64,000 nt of DNA from Drosophila persimilis (lineage: Eukaryota; Arthropoda; Insecta; Diptera; Drosophilidae): contig NW_020825336.1 of assembly GCF_003286085.1 (NCBI RefSeq), positions 372,001 to 436,000 on the forward strand. The letters run 5' to 3'. Positions 1 through 11,335 of the stretch are shown piece after piece. The notes beneath the pieces were generated by a model. It was not told the origin of the DNA, ran no database searches, and worked only from the letters and a program-made list of their open reading frames with translations. The translations under genes were made by a program, and so were the position numbers. Numbering within the stretch: position 1 is the first letter of the stretch; the number at the start of each line of letters is the position of its first letter.

Positions 1-358
1 CTTGTATCAGTGCTGTAAAATGGCGCAAAACGGCACTTTCAGTGCCGAAAAGATACCAATAGTTATCGCTTTGCTTGGCGATAGTTTTCCCAAATAACGC
101 GCCTTTTAAGAAATTCAAAACCTGTTTTGAGGGCTGGGATTCGATTTATTTATCACAATTTTGTTAATAGTACATATGTATATAAGAATGAGGCGATTGG
201 CGTTAGCCAAGTAATTCTTTCAATCATATAAACACGGTTGAAAATTACTAAATTATCAAAAAAAAATATTGGTAGTTGTAGCGGCGAGTTTGGATGTGTG
301 GGGTGCTTATCCTACTACATACTAATACTCTTATTGATATTATACATCCAGTTGCAAA
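1..358. other. 3' flank of ninjurin gene
   Basis: AT-rich DNA with no convincing ORF. It lies just past the stop codon of the minus-strand ninjurin gene, so the part next to 359 is probably its 3' UTR. On the minus strand an AATAAA signal is present at 145-150, about 210 bp after the stop, which is a reasonable poly(A) site. I see nothing else here. Confidence 0.5.
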
Positions 359-1286
359 CTATGCTGGGCCTGGGGCACGCTCTACGATGCCAAAGGCTGA
401 TATTAAGACATTGACAACCGTTACAATGAATATGCCGATGACTGTGTAATTATTGATCTTGTTCGCCCGGCAGATCTCTTGCTCATTCTTGATGTTGTAC
501 CTGCCGTTCCAAATAAGGCCGACGCCGACTGCGATCTGCAATGAGACAGTGCCAAAAAAGAATTTTAAAATACGCGATTAATATGCAAATCATCTGCAAT
601 ACCTGGAATATAATGCTCAGGGAGATGAACAACAGACTGGGATAAAAGTATGGGTGCTGTTGGTTCATTTCCAGCACATAACGCAGCTGATTCGCATTCG
701 CCGAGAGCAGTGCCAGATCCATCATGCCCTGGGCCAAGGTCTTCTTGTGCTGGTAGGCATTCACATCAGGTATGGGCGTCTCCACGCCATTGATGTTCAC
801 GAATTCGGGTCCACTGTAACCAGGAAACATGTAGCTCGGACGTCGTCCCCCCTTGTTGCCGCCATTGGGGACGAGGACAGTGACCCCGCCACCACCACCG
901 CCGCCGCCGCCGCCTCCTCCATTTCCCAGGAGGCCATCGTCCACGCCTGGATTGCCATTGCCATCTTGAACGAAGGGACGATCGTCGTCATCGTCATCCG
1001 TTTCGGGTACTGCCAAAAGGTAAGAGGAAACCTATAATGTTTAGTTGCTTTACTCTGGACGATGATTCTACTTACACCACATAAACGATTTAAAGTTATA
1101 ATAAATTGCGGTTTAAAGGCGGCATTAGCAACAAGACAAGATTAACACGTAGCATAAATAAGCAGAGAATAATGTACACAGTACATGTTGTACGTATTTA
1201 CATTTAAAGATCAAGAAACTAGTGAGGTAGGTGGAAATACAAACCTGCTCGGGGTATGCGATTGCCTCCTCGTCCGTCGATTGCAT
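359..1286 (-). CDS. NijA: Ninjurin family membrane protein
   Basis: Ninjurins are small plasma-membrane proteins with two membrane-embedded hydrophobic segments; vertebrate NINJ1 drives plasma-membrane rupture, and fly NijA is linked to adhesion and stress responses. Exons read on the minus strand: possible exon 1 at 1286-1245 (14 codons, MQSTDEEAIAYPEQ), exon 2 at 1031-603, exon 3 at 535-359, giving about 215 aa. Exon 2 has an Asp-rich stretch, a run of about 12 Gly, and then the ninjurin core (NAYQHKKTLAQGMMDLALLS) leading into the first hydrophobic segment. Exon 3 carries the second segment (YTVIGIFIVTVVNVLIS). The exon 2/3 join is well supported: CAG|GTATTG to TTGCAG|ATC continues the family pattern FQ-IAVGVGLIW. 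The 5' end is less certain. An acceptor at 1032-1033 keeps exon 1 in frame, while a better polypyrimidine acceptor at 1010-1011 would need a different upstream exon. The family call is firm; NijA rather than another fly ninjurin is an inference. Confidence 0.82.
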
Positions 1287-2441
1287 CGTTCTGGCTGCGA
1301 TTGTTTATGCTTTCCTACAAATAAAAAACAGAATAGATGAAAGCGTTTCCTGAATTCGATTTATGATGTTGAAATTTCTCATTCTATAAGCTCACTGTTT
1401 ACAATCGCAAAGCAGTTTATTATGCAAAAAAGCTTCTGTTCCCAGACTGTTTTCTGATAAATATGCAAATCAGTCAAGTTCGTGATATGATATATTATAT
1501 GTACCCGCTATACATATGTACAACGAATTGTGGAGATAAGTCCGAAGGACAAGCTGCACGTGTTTGTTTTGTCTTTAATGTGTAAAGAAAGAGATAAATT
1601 TTGGAGAACAAACAAATGAATAAACGTAAATTCCCATTTGATATGCTACTCCCGATGGTTCCATTAGCATTCTGCCCTTAAACAACTAAGGTTTCTCCGT
1701 AAAGTAAAGAAAACTTTACTTTGATTTCCCCAAATCCGAATCAGTTTATTTTATGAGCGATGCGATGCAGGGGATCTATTGCAATGACTAAGCCTGGGGG
1801 TTTTTTTCCGCTTCGCCAGTCACTTTCCCAAAAAGTTTAGAGCTCTGGCTCCCAGGGAAGCTGCCGGTCCGCTCCTCTGTTTACATGCCAATTATCAGCC
1901 CCCACTATGCTACGTACTATATACGAGTATATGCCCCTATAGATGCTATATTAGATTTTCAAAATGTCTGGGCTTGCGTTTTTTGCGGTCTAGCGGTTTG
2001 TTTGGCTTTCCAGCGAGATTAATGGCTGTCGTAACTCACTTGATTTCTGGCCAGCGTTTTATCGCCGGACTGCGGCACTTTGTCCATTTGCAGTGCAATA
2101 TGCTCTAGGTCACTCATCCTTTTCTTGGGTTTTAATTAAACGATTTTAATTAACAGCAACAACAGCAACAATACCAACAAAGTGCACACACTCGGGAATT
2201 CCAATGCGATCGCTGAGCAGATCGGGAACAGCCTCTGAGTCAAGTTCTTTGTCTGTTTTTATCCGTTATAAGTATGCTGCGGCGCGATGTCTTTTGGGGA
2301 ATTGTATTCTTTTGCTTTGCAGTTGTTCAAAAATTCGTGCGCGTTTCGACCGCTCCGCACGCTATTTGTGGCAGAACTGACCGACCGTCCGGAGATACTA
2401 CGAGTATATTGAAATAAAAATTGCGCGGCCGCTCTCGGTCT

Positions 2442-2466
2442 GGTATGGGTATGGGTATGGGTATGG
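2442..2466. repeat. GGTATG hexamer tandem repeat
   Basis: About four perfect copies of GGTATG in a row. Confidence 0.85.
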
Positions 2467-2699
2467 CGGTCCACTTGTTTGGCCGGCCAGCTCTCATCGT
2501 CAGTATTTTCCCAAAGCCAACAACAGCTCTGGGGATTTCACGTTCTCAATCGACTCGACTCGACTCGGACTCTAAAGTTACGACAAGTTTTTACTGATGT
2601 AATCAGAGAATGTGGCGCTCAGCATAGTATGGTGCTTTCATGTGTCTTAATGGAGTTAAAAGCCACTTCTCAGATGTGCACAAAGTTGTTTGAAGCGTG

Positions 2700-2750
2700 T
2701 TCTCTCTCTCACTCTCTCCCTCTCTCTCTCTCTCTCTCTCCTTTCTCTTT
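2700..2750. repeat. CT dinucleotide repeat
   Basis: Nearly pure TC/CT tract of about 50 bp. On the opposite strand it reads GAGAGAG, the binding pattern of GAGA factor. Confidence 0.85.
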
Positions 2751-3496
2751 GGGCTTTTTTTTTGCCTAGCTCTCGCTCTCTTTTGATTAAATATTTCCGT
2801 ACTTTGGCACGCCATTTCCTCGTTCGCATTAAAAATGCATTCAAAAATATGTACGAATACTACGTCAGTGGATTCAGCTCGATAACCTAGAACTAATATA
2901 GATTAATTTTCCTACTGTGTGACATGAACGTGTGGGTTCTTGGAAAACGCCCAATTAAGCTTGAAGGAAAATGTCGCAGGGAATATTTCAGTGAACAATT
3001 AGTCACCAGGCTAGGGGGGAGGGAGGGCGAGGGGACAAGTAGAAAGTTTATTGCCAAGGTGGAGGACGAGCCTCAGTCAGCTCGCATGCTGTTCTTGAAA
3101 TATGAGCAGAAACCGGTTGCGATCAAGAGTGGTAGAAGAATACATACACACACACAGCTCTTTTATTCTTATACTTGGAGCATATTTATAGCATGCGAAG
3201 CTGTAGATCAATAACCTACTGCGAGTTCGAGCTCTTAAATACATTTTTGTTTTATATGTATGTTGATTGATGTTCAGGTAAATGCTAAAATTGGCCATTG
3301 CTGCCAATTACAATTCGTATTTTTAACAGCTTCTTCGATACATATGGTATATCGATATATAGTAGACATCGATAATTGAATTACCGTATTTTGCAGCACT
3401 GAAAAAAGTCGTACAAAATTTTAAATGTTGTGCTGCCATATCATGCCAAAATAAACTGCCTGATCTGAATCGACATAAAATTAATTATATAAGTTT

Positions 3497-3557
3497 CGGT
3501 AAATTTCTAAGGATCAGACTTTATATTTTATAGTTAAATCTGCGGTGACACTGCCAG
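3497..3557 (+). repeat. Degenerate copy E of promoter-carrying repeat
   Basis: This 60 bp aligns by eye to the end of the module at 4635-4693. It has a motif-6-like TTCGGTAAATTT, then an AAGGATCAGAC block matching GAGGGTCGGAC, and ends GCGGTGACACTG against GCGGTCACACTG. The motif-1 core therefore carries a C-to-G change, and this copy is probably decayed. Confidence 0.6.
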
Positions 3558-3795
3558 CTAATACACTTTTTCTAGCTCACACACCTTGTTTGAATAGTAT
3601 TTTCCGATATGTATTCAGGGCTCACCCTCTTGCCCAATGTACAAATGTAGAAAACATGTAGAGGTACTTATTCGGGATCAGCATCGAATACCTTATCGCT
3701 TGCGATAAAAATCTCAAGTTTTTTCACATTGGGGCTTCCATGGGCCTTAAATTAAAAAATAAGGTCAATTAATTTTGAAACGCGCACACTTCCCC

Positions 3796-4140
3796 TTCAG
3801 GTGTCACCTTTGTTATTACATGGAAATGTAGTTATTATGTAGCGAATGTGTAGCTGCCATGTAATTAAGTGGACATATTTGTTGACTTTTTTAGTTAAAA
3901 CCTTATTTTATAAGCAATCCAATTAGATGTTAAAACCAGCCAGTCTTGTAGAAAATTGATTTAGTTATCGGATAAAAGTATGAGCTCAGAGCTGAGGGTT
4001 CTATCTAGCTAGTAATGTTCCACGGAATATCAAAAACGAGGAATATGAATAATTCGTAGGTATATTTTGAATATGAGACCGTATATTTCGGTATTTATTT
4101 GACGGGTATGAATCGGTAATAACCGGTTCACAAAAATGAT
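3796..4140 (+). repeat. Interspersed repeat copy A
   Basis: This copy is homologous over about 330 bp to the reverse complement of 32725-33120. Shared landmarks in order are AGGTGTCACCTTTG, a TGTGTAGCTGCCATGTAA block, CAGTCTTGTAGAAA, ATCGGATAAAAGTATGAG, GAGCTGAGGGTTCTA and CTAGCTAGTAAT. It also matches 4430-4600 through GTAATGTTCCACGGAATATC. It ends in GGTATATTT-type motif-6 sites, but the motif-1/DRE end is lost (it ends near ACCGGTTCAC). The family is probably a transposable element; I cannot name it. Confidence 0.7.
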
Positions 4141-4429
4141 TCCGGCAACCGTAATTTTCATACCCTAGGGAAAAGGATATTATAAAATTGAGAAAATGTT
4201 TGTCATCCCAGGCTCTGTGGGCATCAGGATCGAGATAAATATATACAAGATACTACTAATGTGCATGAATATGTCTAAATTTGAGAAAAGGTCTACATAA
4301 ATTACGTTTTATCTTCTTAAAAAATTAACGAAATAGGGTATACAAAGGCCTATACACGCATCATGTCTTCAAATACCAGCAACATTGCGACTGTATATTT
4401 GTTGAACTATTTTATTTAATCCCTGTTTT

Positions 4430-4700
4430 AGTTAAAATACAATAAAAGCAAGGACTTAAAACTTACCAATCAATTATAAAATTGATTCATCAATCGTATA
4501 AAATTGTCTGGGCATGACTAAATATTCTATACAGCTGGTAATATTCCACAGAATATCAAAAACGAAGAATTTATATCATAATACTTGAGTTCGTCAGTAT
4601 ATTTACGGTATATTTGCAAAATGAGACGATATATTAGGTTATATTTCTGAGGGTCGGACGGTATATTTGATCGATAAGTCCGCGGTCACACTGTTGTTGA
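4430..4700 (+). repeat. Interspersed repeat copy B
   Basis: This is a second direct copy of the same repeat, about 0.3-0.6 kb downstream of copy A. GTAATATTCCACAGAATATC and AAAAACGAAGAAT match copy A almost base for base. The 3' end is the best-preserved promoter module in the window (see 4595-4693). Confidence 0.7.
4595..4693 (+). promoter_or_regulatory. Housekeeping-type core promoter of BTB gene
   Basis: The module contains two motif-6-type sites near 4595-4612 (CAGTATATTT, CGGTATATTT), a third CGGTATATTT at 4659-4668, a DRE/BEAF-like ATCGATA at 4670-4676, and a perfect Ohler motif 1 CGGTCACACTG at 4683-4693. Motif 1 (bound by M1BP) and motif 6 are known to co-occur in broad Drosophila promoters, with transcription starting close to motif 1. 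No other start is visible before the donor at 5138, so this is the likely promoter of the BTB gene. The whole module lies inside a repeat copy. Confidence 0.72.
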
Positions 4701-5137
4701 GGCACCAAAAGCGCCCGAACGCCGAGTTTTTTAAACAAAAAGCAATTTTTTTTTCACAAAATCTGTTGCAAGCGCTGAATAAAAAAACAGAGAGAGTGCA
4801 AACCCAATCGGGTAGTTATTTTTTTAAAAGGAGCGGAACACGTCCGAAAAAGAAGTACGAACGCGCTGCGTAAACCGTAAACCAAAAGAAAAACCAGTTA
4901 TGTATTCGCAGCAGCCCCAAGTTCGCCCAGTGTTTCCTTTTTGTGGAGCCAAAGAGTTGAAAAATGTATAAAAAATGTCAATGAAAGTGTCGCGAAATGC
5001 GCCCCAAGTGGAGTTTTAGCGCTAATTGTTGATTTGGTGGCAGCCACAAGAGCAGCCATCGCCAGCTTGGCCGGACCAGGCCCCGCTTTTGGTACAAGTT
5101 TAAGCCGATTTCCTGCGAAACTCTTGCCAACTAAAAT
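4694..5137 (+). other. Non-coding first exon of BTB gene (5' UTR)
   Basis: The segment runs from the motif-1 promoter to a strong donor (AT|GTGAGT at 5138). It holds no long ORF of its own. The matching acceptor would be at 22150-22151 (CCCCCTTTTGCAG), giving a first intron of about 17 kb. This is inferred from promoter and splice signals only; intermediate non-coding exons are possible. Confidence 0.55.
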
Positions 5138-8010
5138 GTGAGTACAAGACAAGTATACACACGGCCAAAGATAATGCACATACATATGTGTGTTTTGGCA
5201 TCTTCTTCGCAGCTATCCCGTCCCGCTGTCTCCTTTTGCAACCGCCTCTGCATCTGTGTGTATGCATGGGTGTGTGTGTGTGTGCGTGTTTCGCACGAAA
5301 GGCAGGTAAAAAAGAAATAGTAAATAAGACTCAAGGGCAGCTAGAAATTATAGCGCAACGAAAATAAGAAGACACAGACACCCCGACCCACATCGGCAAT
5401 CAGTGAGGCGTCCGTCCCGGCCCGTCCCGCCGTCTGCCCAGTGGGTGGTGACATTTCCCCCTGCTATTTTTGGCCTGCGCTAATTTTATTCGTCCGATTG
5501 CCCATTTTATAGCGCATTTTTTTATGTAATTGCCGAAAATCAGCGTTGACCAAAGGATTTTCATGAGTGAAAAATCGATAAATCAGCGCCGCTGCAGCTG
5601 GAATTCCCTTCGTGCATGTGTGTGTGTATGCGTGGGTTGTTTGTGGAGCCGCCACCATGAGCCACCAGCCACCAGCCAGCAGCCAGGCGGAATTGGGGTA
5701 GGAAGCAGGCTCTCTCTTTCTCGCTCTCTCGCTCTAAAAGCAGGCAGCAGCTTTTGTGTGTGTATGTGTGTACCAACAACTAAGCCGCTCACAATAAAAT
5801 GGTTTTTGTTTTTTGTTTTTGGCGGACAACCCCCTGAGAGCAGGCCCCATTTGCCGCTTTCCAGCGCAATGCTGCAGTTTCCCCCAAATGCAAATAAGAA
5901 AAATCAATATAAAGCTGGGAAACTAACATGCGGCGAAAGTAAGAGTCATCCTAACGCCAACAGCAAACATGGAAATATGTTATTAACCCAATTTGCATGT
6001 GCGAAAGCATCTCTCAAGCGGCAGAGAAGGAGGGAAAGAGCGAGAGAGAGCGAGCGTCGGGGCATGACTGGTTGGGTACTAGTTAATCAATCAAATGCCA
6101 CCGAAATTCGACGAAAAATACAGGTAGTAATGCAATAAGCCGACTCTCAGATACCCGCCAGTCGGTCGAAAAGATACCCGCTAGTCAGTAAGGGGACTCT
6201 GGCAACGCCAAACACATGGATAGATGAACGAATTGATACCATATAATACCATATTGTATATCCTTAAGATCTCAGAGTTGAGACCTCCACCTGAATTCTG
6301 AATGTACTCTGCCTGGTGCCGGGCATAATCATCCAAAATGAGTCAGCCACTTACCAGCCAAATACGCAAGGCATTAATCCCAGCGCTTGGCCAGCTGTGT
6401 GAATCCAAATGTTTATATTTAAATGATTTGCTAAACTTTGGACACCCTCTGCATTGGCCGCAGCGGGGCCACCCAGTCGGGCATTCCGTTTTGGCCAAAA
6501 GTCAAGTGGTTTTGGTGGGTGGGTTGGAGGGGGGTTCTCTGCATGCGTCACGATTCCATTGCAACTAAAGTCTTATCCTTATCTTGGCAGCTACTTTGGC
6601 CGGCAGCAACAACAAGACCAGCGACCAGGCCATGTACGAGGAGAGATTTGCTCCCACGAAGTCTCTCCAGATAACGAGAGCAGTAAAATGATTGGAATTT
6701 TCATTCGACACACTTATGAATGATATCATAGTTGGTTCGTTGATTGTTTCGGTTGAATTCTAGAATTTATTTCGGGGAAATTGTGTGTGAAAAATGTGTC
6801 TATTTATATCTTTTGGCTGATCGATCAAAGGGGTTTTATCGCATGCGATATTTGCTTTTGGGGCGCCACTAAACGGTAGATAAAACCTGTCTTGCCATGA
6901 AAGATTGCACGATTGGCCCAAGATGGGGAAAAAAGACAAATGGGCCCAACTTTCCACAGGCTTCCACACGAGCCACAGGCGCTGTTCAACAGAGCATTAA
7001 CGGTGGGATGTTAATTGGAACTGGAGCAGCTTTTCTGAGGTGCTGTCAAGTGGGAAAGCCACTACTATTAGTAATATGTATTTACTAGAGATGAGCTCAT
7101 CCCTACCTATTGCTGGCCCAGAAATGTGCTCTCTCCGCTCTCTTCTGACACACTACACACGACGGAGGAGTCAAGTCAGTGACACTTACTTCAGATTAGA
7201 GGAAGGCAACCCATAAAGCACATAGAACCCATAGAAAGTCTTCTAAACCTTGAGATTTATCATACGATTCTGCAGAAACAGCTGAATATTCAAGAGATTT
7301 GTATGGAACTCATTCAGAATTATCGATATACTGGAAAACAGCTGATTTCCAAGTAATACCGATGTGGATTCGCCCCACAGTAAATGTCATACGGATATAT
7401 GTATGCTTTCAACTGTGGAGTTCACTTATTTTAATTGTGGCATACATTTTGACCATTTCAGATATGTGTGTGTGCGCCACATAGATGCCACAGACATGAC
7501 GCCATATTGCGTGCCAGCGGTGTGAGAGCGAGAGCGAGAGAGAGAGCGAGAACAGCTGACACTTGACACTGCCCGGCAGCCGCAAAAGCAAATTGCATTT
7601 ACACATGTTTTACCGTTGGGGTGACGGACTCCCCCCTCCCCCCCCACATACACACATACGTGCATATGTAAATGTGTACTGCTTCTGTGGCAGTTAGTTT
7701 TTTCCAACAAAAAACAAATACCAAACATATTCTCAATTAGTTGAATCACTGGAAGACTCTTTCCAGCGCACTTTCCAGCTGTGTGCGAGTGTGGGTGTGG
7801 GCCGGGGGCTCTGTAATATCAGTATTTTGGAAATACCCAGCTCAAAAGATACCGGAAAGAGGCGGCCCTCGTAATCCCTTTTGCCTACAGTCGAACTTCT
7901 TTGAGTGGAGGGAAAAAGTGCCAGCTCTTGGTCTTTCACAGGGGAGGTGTCACTGTACTGCCCCCCGCCCACATGACACCGAATATGTTTGTTCCCTTGA
8001 ACGAACCCCC

Positions 8011-8025
8011 GTGTGTGTGTGTGTG

Positions 8026-8053
<28 letters not shown>
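8011..8053. repeat. TG dinucleotide repeat
   Basis: A TG tract of about 43 bp with one interruption. Confidence 0.9.
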
Positions 8054-8056
<3 letters not shown>

Positions 8057-8205
8057 GTTTGCTTTTGTTTGTTGCCTTTTCGTTTGTGTTTGTGTGAAAG
8101 TGAGTCTCGTGGATGGCTGTGTATGTGTATGCTTTCAGGCCCTACCCCCACACCGCACCCGTCCATTAGTTTTACTGTTTTTGTAGTGCCTTCTGTCTTA
8201 TCAGC

Positions 8206-8255
8206 AGAGCCAGTGCCAGTGCCAGTCCCAGTGCCCGTACCAGTGCCCGTGCCCG
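8206..8255. repeat. CCAGTG/CCCGTG hexamer array
   Basis: About eight imperfect copies of a CCAGTG-like hexamer (variants CCCGTG, CCCGTA). It reads as Pro-Val repeats on one strand and Gly-Thr repeats on the other, which creates spurious ORFs. Confidence 0.8.
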
Positions 8256-10689
8256 TCTTGTCTGCCGTACTTTGTGGCCGTACTTTTCCATTCAACACTT
8301 AATGTGGAGCTGCAGCCGATTTAATTATTGAACTTATTGCTGCTTCGCTCTGCAACGAATTTGTTGCCCCATGCCACCGAATCTATTGGGGCTTTATTTT
8401 CAAATTCGTTCGCGGGGCAAACCGAATTACCCGAATGGCACACATGTGGCAAATTAATTTGAAATATTGTACGCCACTGCAGTCCCCACCAACCTCCGCC
8501 TCCTCCGCCTCCGTCTTAATTGTTTACAGATTAGAGAGGGGGGAGAGAGGGGGAGCTGGGTGTGGCCCCTCGAGTGTTGGGTGTGAACAATTAGCCAGCG
8601 TCGTCCGATGCCCGTGCCGCTTGGCAAAAGTGTCACGCAACCTGGGCACAGCTCACAGCTCTTGGCGGGAAGAGGGGGGGACACGGGGGGGACTCATCAC
8701 GTTCCACTGGCCAGCGGACACCGATACCTAAACCGAAACCGAACTGTGATGCTAATCGCCATCAGGCGGATGAGCTATTTTTGGGCACGCTTTGTTTACG
8801 TTTGGCCCCTGGCATTCCGAGTGGGCGTAGATCCCCCCCATCCCCCCACTCTACCATTCTACTTCGCCTATACATAGTGCCCATCTTTAAAGGCGTCAAG
8901 GGGGGGTAGGGGAGTAGCTAAGGTCAAGCTAATGGCATGGGAACATTCTCCTCAGTCGCAGCAGCATGTCCCCAATTGGCGGCCCCACAGCATTATGCAA
9001 CGGCGGCGGCGACCATCATTCATTCATTCATCAAACAGTTCATAAATCAATCAGGCCCAAACACACAACCAATTAAGCCAATCAAAATGAGATTCTCAAT
9101 GTGCCTAAATTCAATAAATTCAACCATGTTTCAATGTTTCCATGTTTATGGCCATAAAATATGATTTATGAAGCAATCAGGCAGACCGAAAACTACAAAA
9201 TGCAATACACTCCCCCCCCCCCCCACACGGCCCCCCCCCAAGCAATAACCTTCGACACCTCTGAATATTTTTTTTGCAATAAAAAGCACGAAAATCAATT
9301 TTCAATTTGCATGCAAAGCAACAACAACAACAACAAAATACAATATAATTTTCGAGTGTTTTTCGCGTGCAAAATTATGCAAATTAGACAAATCAACAGG
9401 GGAGCGGGGGGTAGCGGAGGGGATCTTGCTGCCTCTTGCAACAATAGGGGCAAAATGCCACTTAATACATTTTGCAAAGAAGAAGCCCCCAAGAGCGCCA
9501 TTTCAAAAAGCCAAATGACGTGGCGCTTATTGATTATTTCTTACATATATTTCCCTTGAATATTATGCTGGATATTCTGCTGGAGGGACTGGAAAATGCC
9601 CCCCCGGGCATTAAGAGTGAAATCGTTTCTCATGTTGCAAGTTTCAAAATGTTGCAATATTTGCCACTTTCATGCTGATGCCTCATTCTTTATTCATTCG
9701 CGGTTTTATGGCTTACAAAATTTGTTTCCCTCTCATTCATTTCTGCGCTCTTTTGAGCCCTCCTTTATGCCTCTGAGCCCTAGGAGGCCTCACAGACCTA
9801 ATGTATCCATAAATCACAGCAGAAATTAATTGATTTAACTTCTTTTAGTTAATCCCTCGCCCCCAACGTAGGCCAAGAACATTACTAAATCGAATAAGTC
9901 AGCCTTAACATGGCAATGTCCTCCAAATGATGTTTTGATGATCAATAAAATCAAAAATGAAATAAGCAACTCCCTACATTGGCTGCCTGGCAGCACGACA
10001 AAACTGATTGTTAAGTCAATTCGATGGCTTTTGGTCATTTACCTTTCGGCGCTGCGTGAGTCCCGCCCCTAAGGCCCCCCCCCCTGGCCCCTGCCCCCTC
10101 CTGCACCGCAGCGAATCGAGAGTAATGGTTTTCTGGCCAAAGTTTTTTCTAGGTCTGGGCCTGGGTCTGGGCCAAATAATAAACGTGTCGAGAGTCGAGT
10201 TTTCTGTGCCACTTTGCATATGATTCATGCGACTTTTCTGTTGCGTGTCGCCCGAACGGTGTTGGGGCCCCCCTAGCCCCACTCTCACTTGCCAGAAAAC
10301 GAAAGAAGCACTTCCGAGTGTATTCCTGAGCTCCTTCGAATGAGGAAGAGATGTCTAATAGATGCTAGGGTATCCCCAGGTTCGGCTACCAAAAGCCTGC
10401 TGGCTTTTCTCTCTCTCCCTCTCTGTCTGGTTTTACTTTTTGGTCATCTGTGGATATGTGGATATCTCTGTTTGGGGTGTCGCCGCTGGCGTGACTTTCT
10501 TTCAGTCCCGCCCGCTCGCCGCTCGCTGATGGATCATTTGGGGCATGGAAATTTGTCAACTTTGCGCTATACTCGTATCTGTGTGTGTGATCTGTTTGCA
10601 TGTCGAGTGTGCCTGTCGCCCCGAGCGATACTTTATTGTACAATTGTGGGGCTTACAACATAATTTGCCAAATGTGATTAGCAAATTAT

Positions 10690-10712
10690 GGACATGGACA
10701 TGGACATGGACT
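10690..10712. repeat. GGACAT hexamer repeat
   Basis: Almost four copies of GGACAT. Confidence 0.8.
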
Positions 10713-11289
10713 GGGCGACTGGGGGACTGTGGACTGGCGACTGCTGCTCGCTTTCAATTCAACGCTTCGTTTAACTGAAGTAAATTGAAAGCTTGCTGGC
10801 GGCAACAGCAGCAACAACAATGGCATGAACTAGCAACAATTACAGAAAATTGAAAAGTATATATCCAGTTTTGTAGCAATAAAAAAATTGGCTAGCCGTA
10901 GATCGTAGAGAGTTCATTGACTTTTCCTCTTTTTGTTTTTAACTGTGGCATATTGCTTATGGGTATTTGCTGCCTCCGGGGGCAATGGTGTTCTATACGC
11001 TTCTCTCCACTCTCCGCTCTCCACAGTCCACACTCCACTCTCTAGTGTTGGGTTTATTTCTGGCATAAGAATCATTTGGAACTATAAAGCCCCATGTCCC
11101 CCCATTGTCACAGCTCGTAAAGTGATCTCTCTCGCTGTCGATGTCGTCACTGCGTGGGCTTTGTGGCGGCCTTTTGTTTGTCATTAACGTGTTTTACTTA
11201 ATTGGACTGTGTAATTATGCATTATTGGTAATTTATTCTTAAGCATTGACGGTAGTTTTCAGCGTGTGGGTGGCTGACAGATGCAGGAA

Positions 11290-11335
11290 AACATCGATGC
11301 ATCGATGCATCGACAGATGCAGCTGGCGATAGCCA
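11290..11335. promoter_or_regulatory. Cluster of ATCGATG sites
   Basis: Three overlapping CATCGATG(C) units are followed by GGCGATAGCC and AATATCGATT. CGATA/ATCGAT cores are binding patterns of DREF and BEAF-32, so a boundary or promoter function is possible. This is inference from motif density only. Confidence 0.35.

Larger units (their letters stand above)
1287..3490. other. Intergenic/5' region upstream of ninjurin gene
   Basis: No protein-coding exon is supported. The stretch holds simple repeats (GGTATG hexamers at 2442-2466, CT-rich tract at 2700-2750), AT-rich DNA and scattered ATCGATA-type sites near 3350-3375. It may contain the ninjurin promoter and upstream non-coding exons, but I cannot place a transcription start. 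Short ORFs across the CT tract are low-complexity translations. Confidence 0.4.

Noticed and set aside
654-1037. Plus-strand 127-codon ORF over the ninjurin exon
   Set aside because: Antisense of the ninjurin coding exon and its Gly run; no independent evidence.
7936-8302. ORFs of 120-133 codons over the TG tract and CCAGTG array
   Set aside because: They are translations of simple repeats (His-Thr, Cys-Val, Pro-Val, Gly-Thr).
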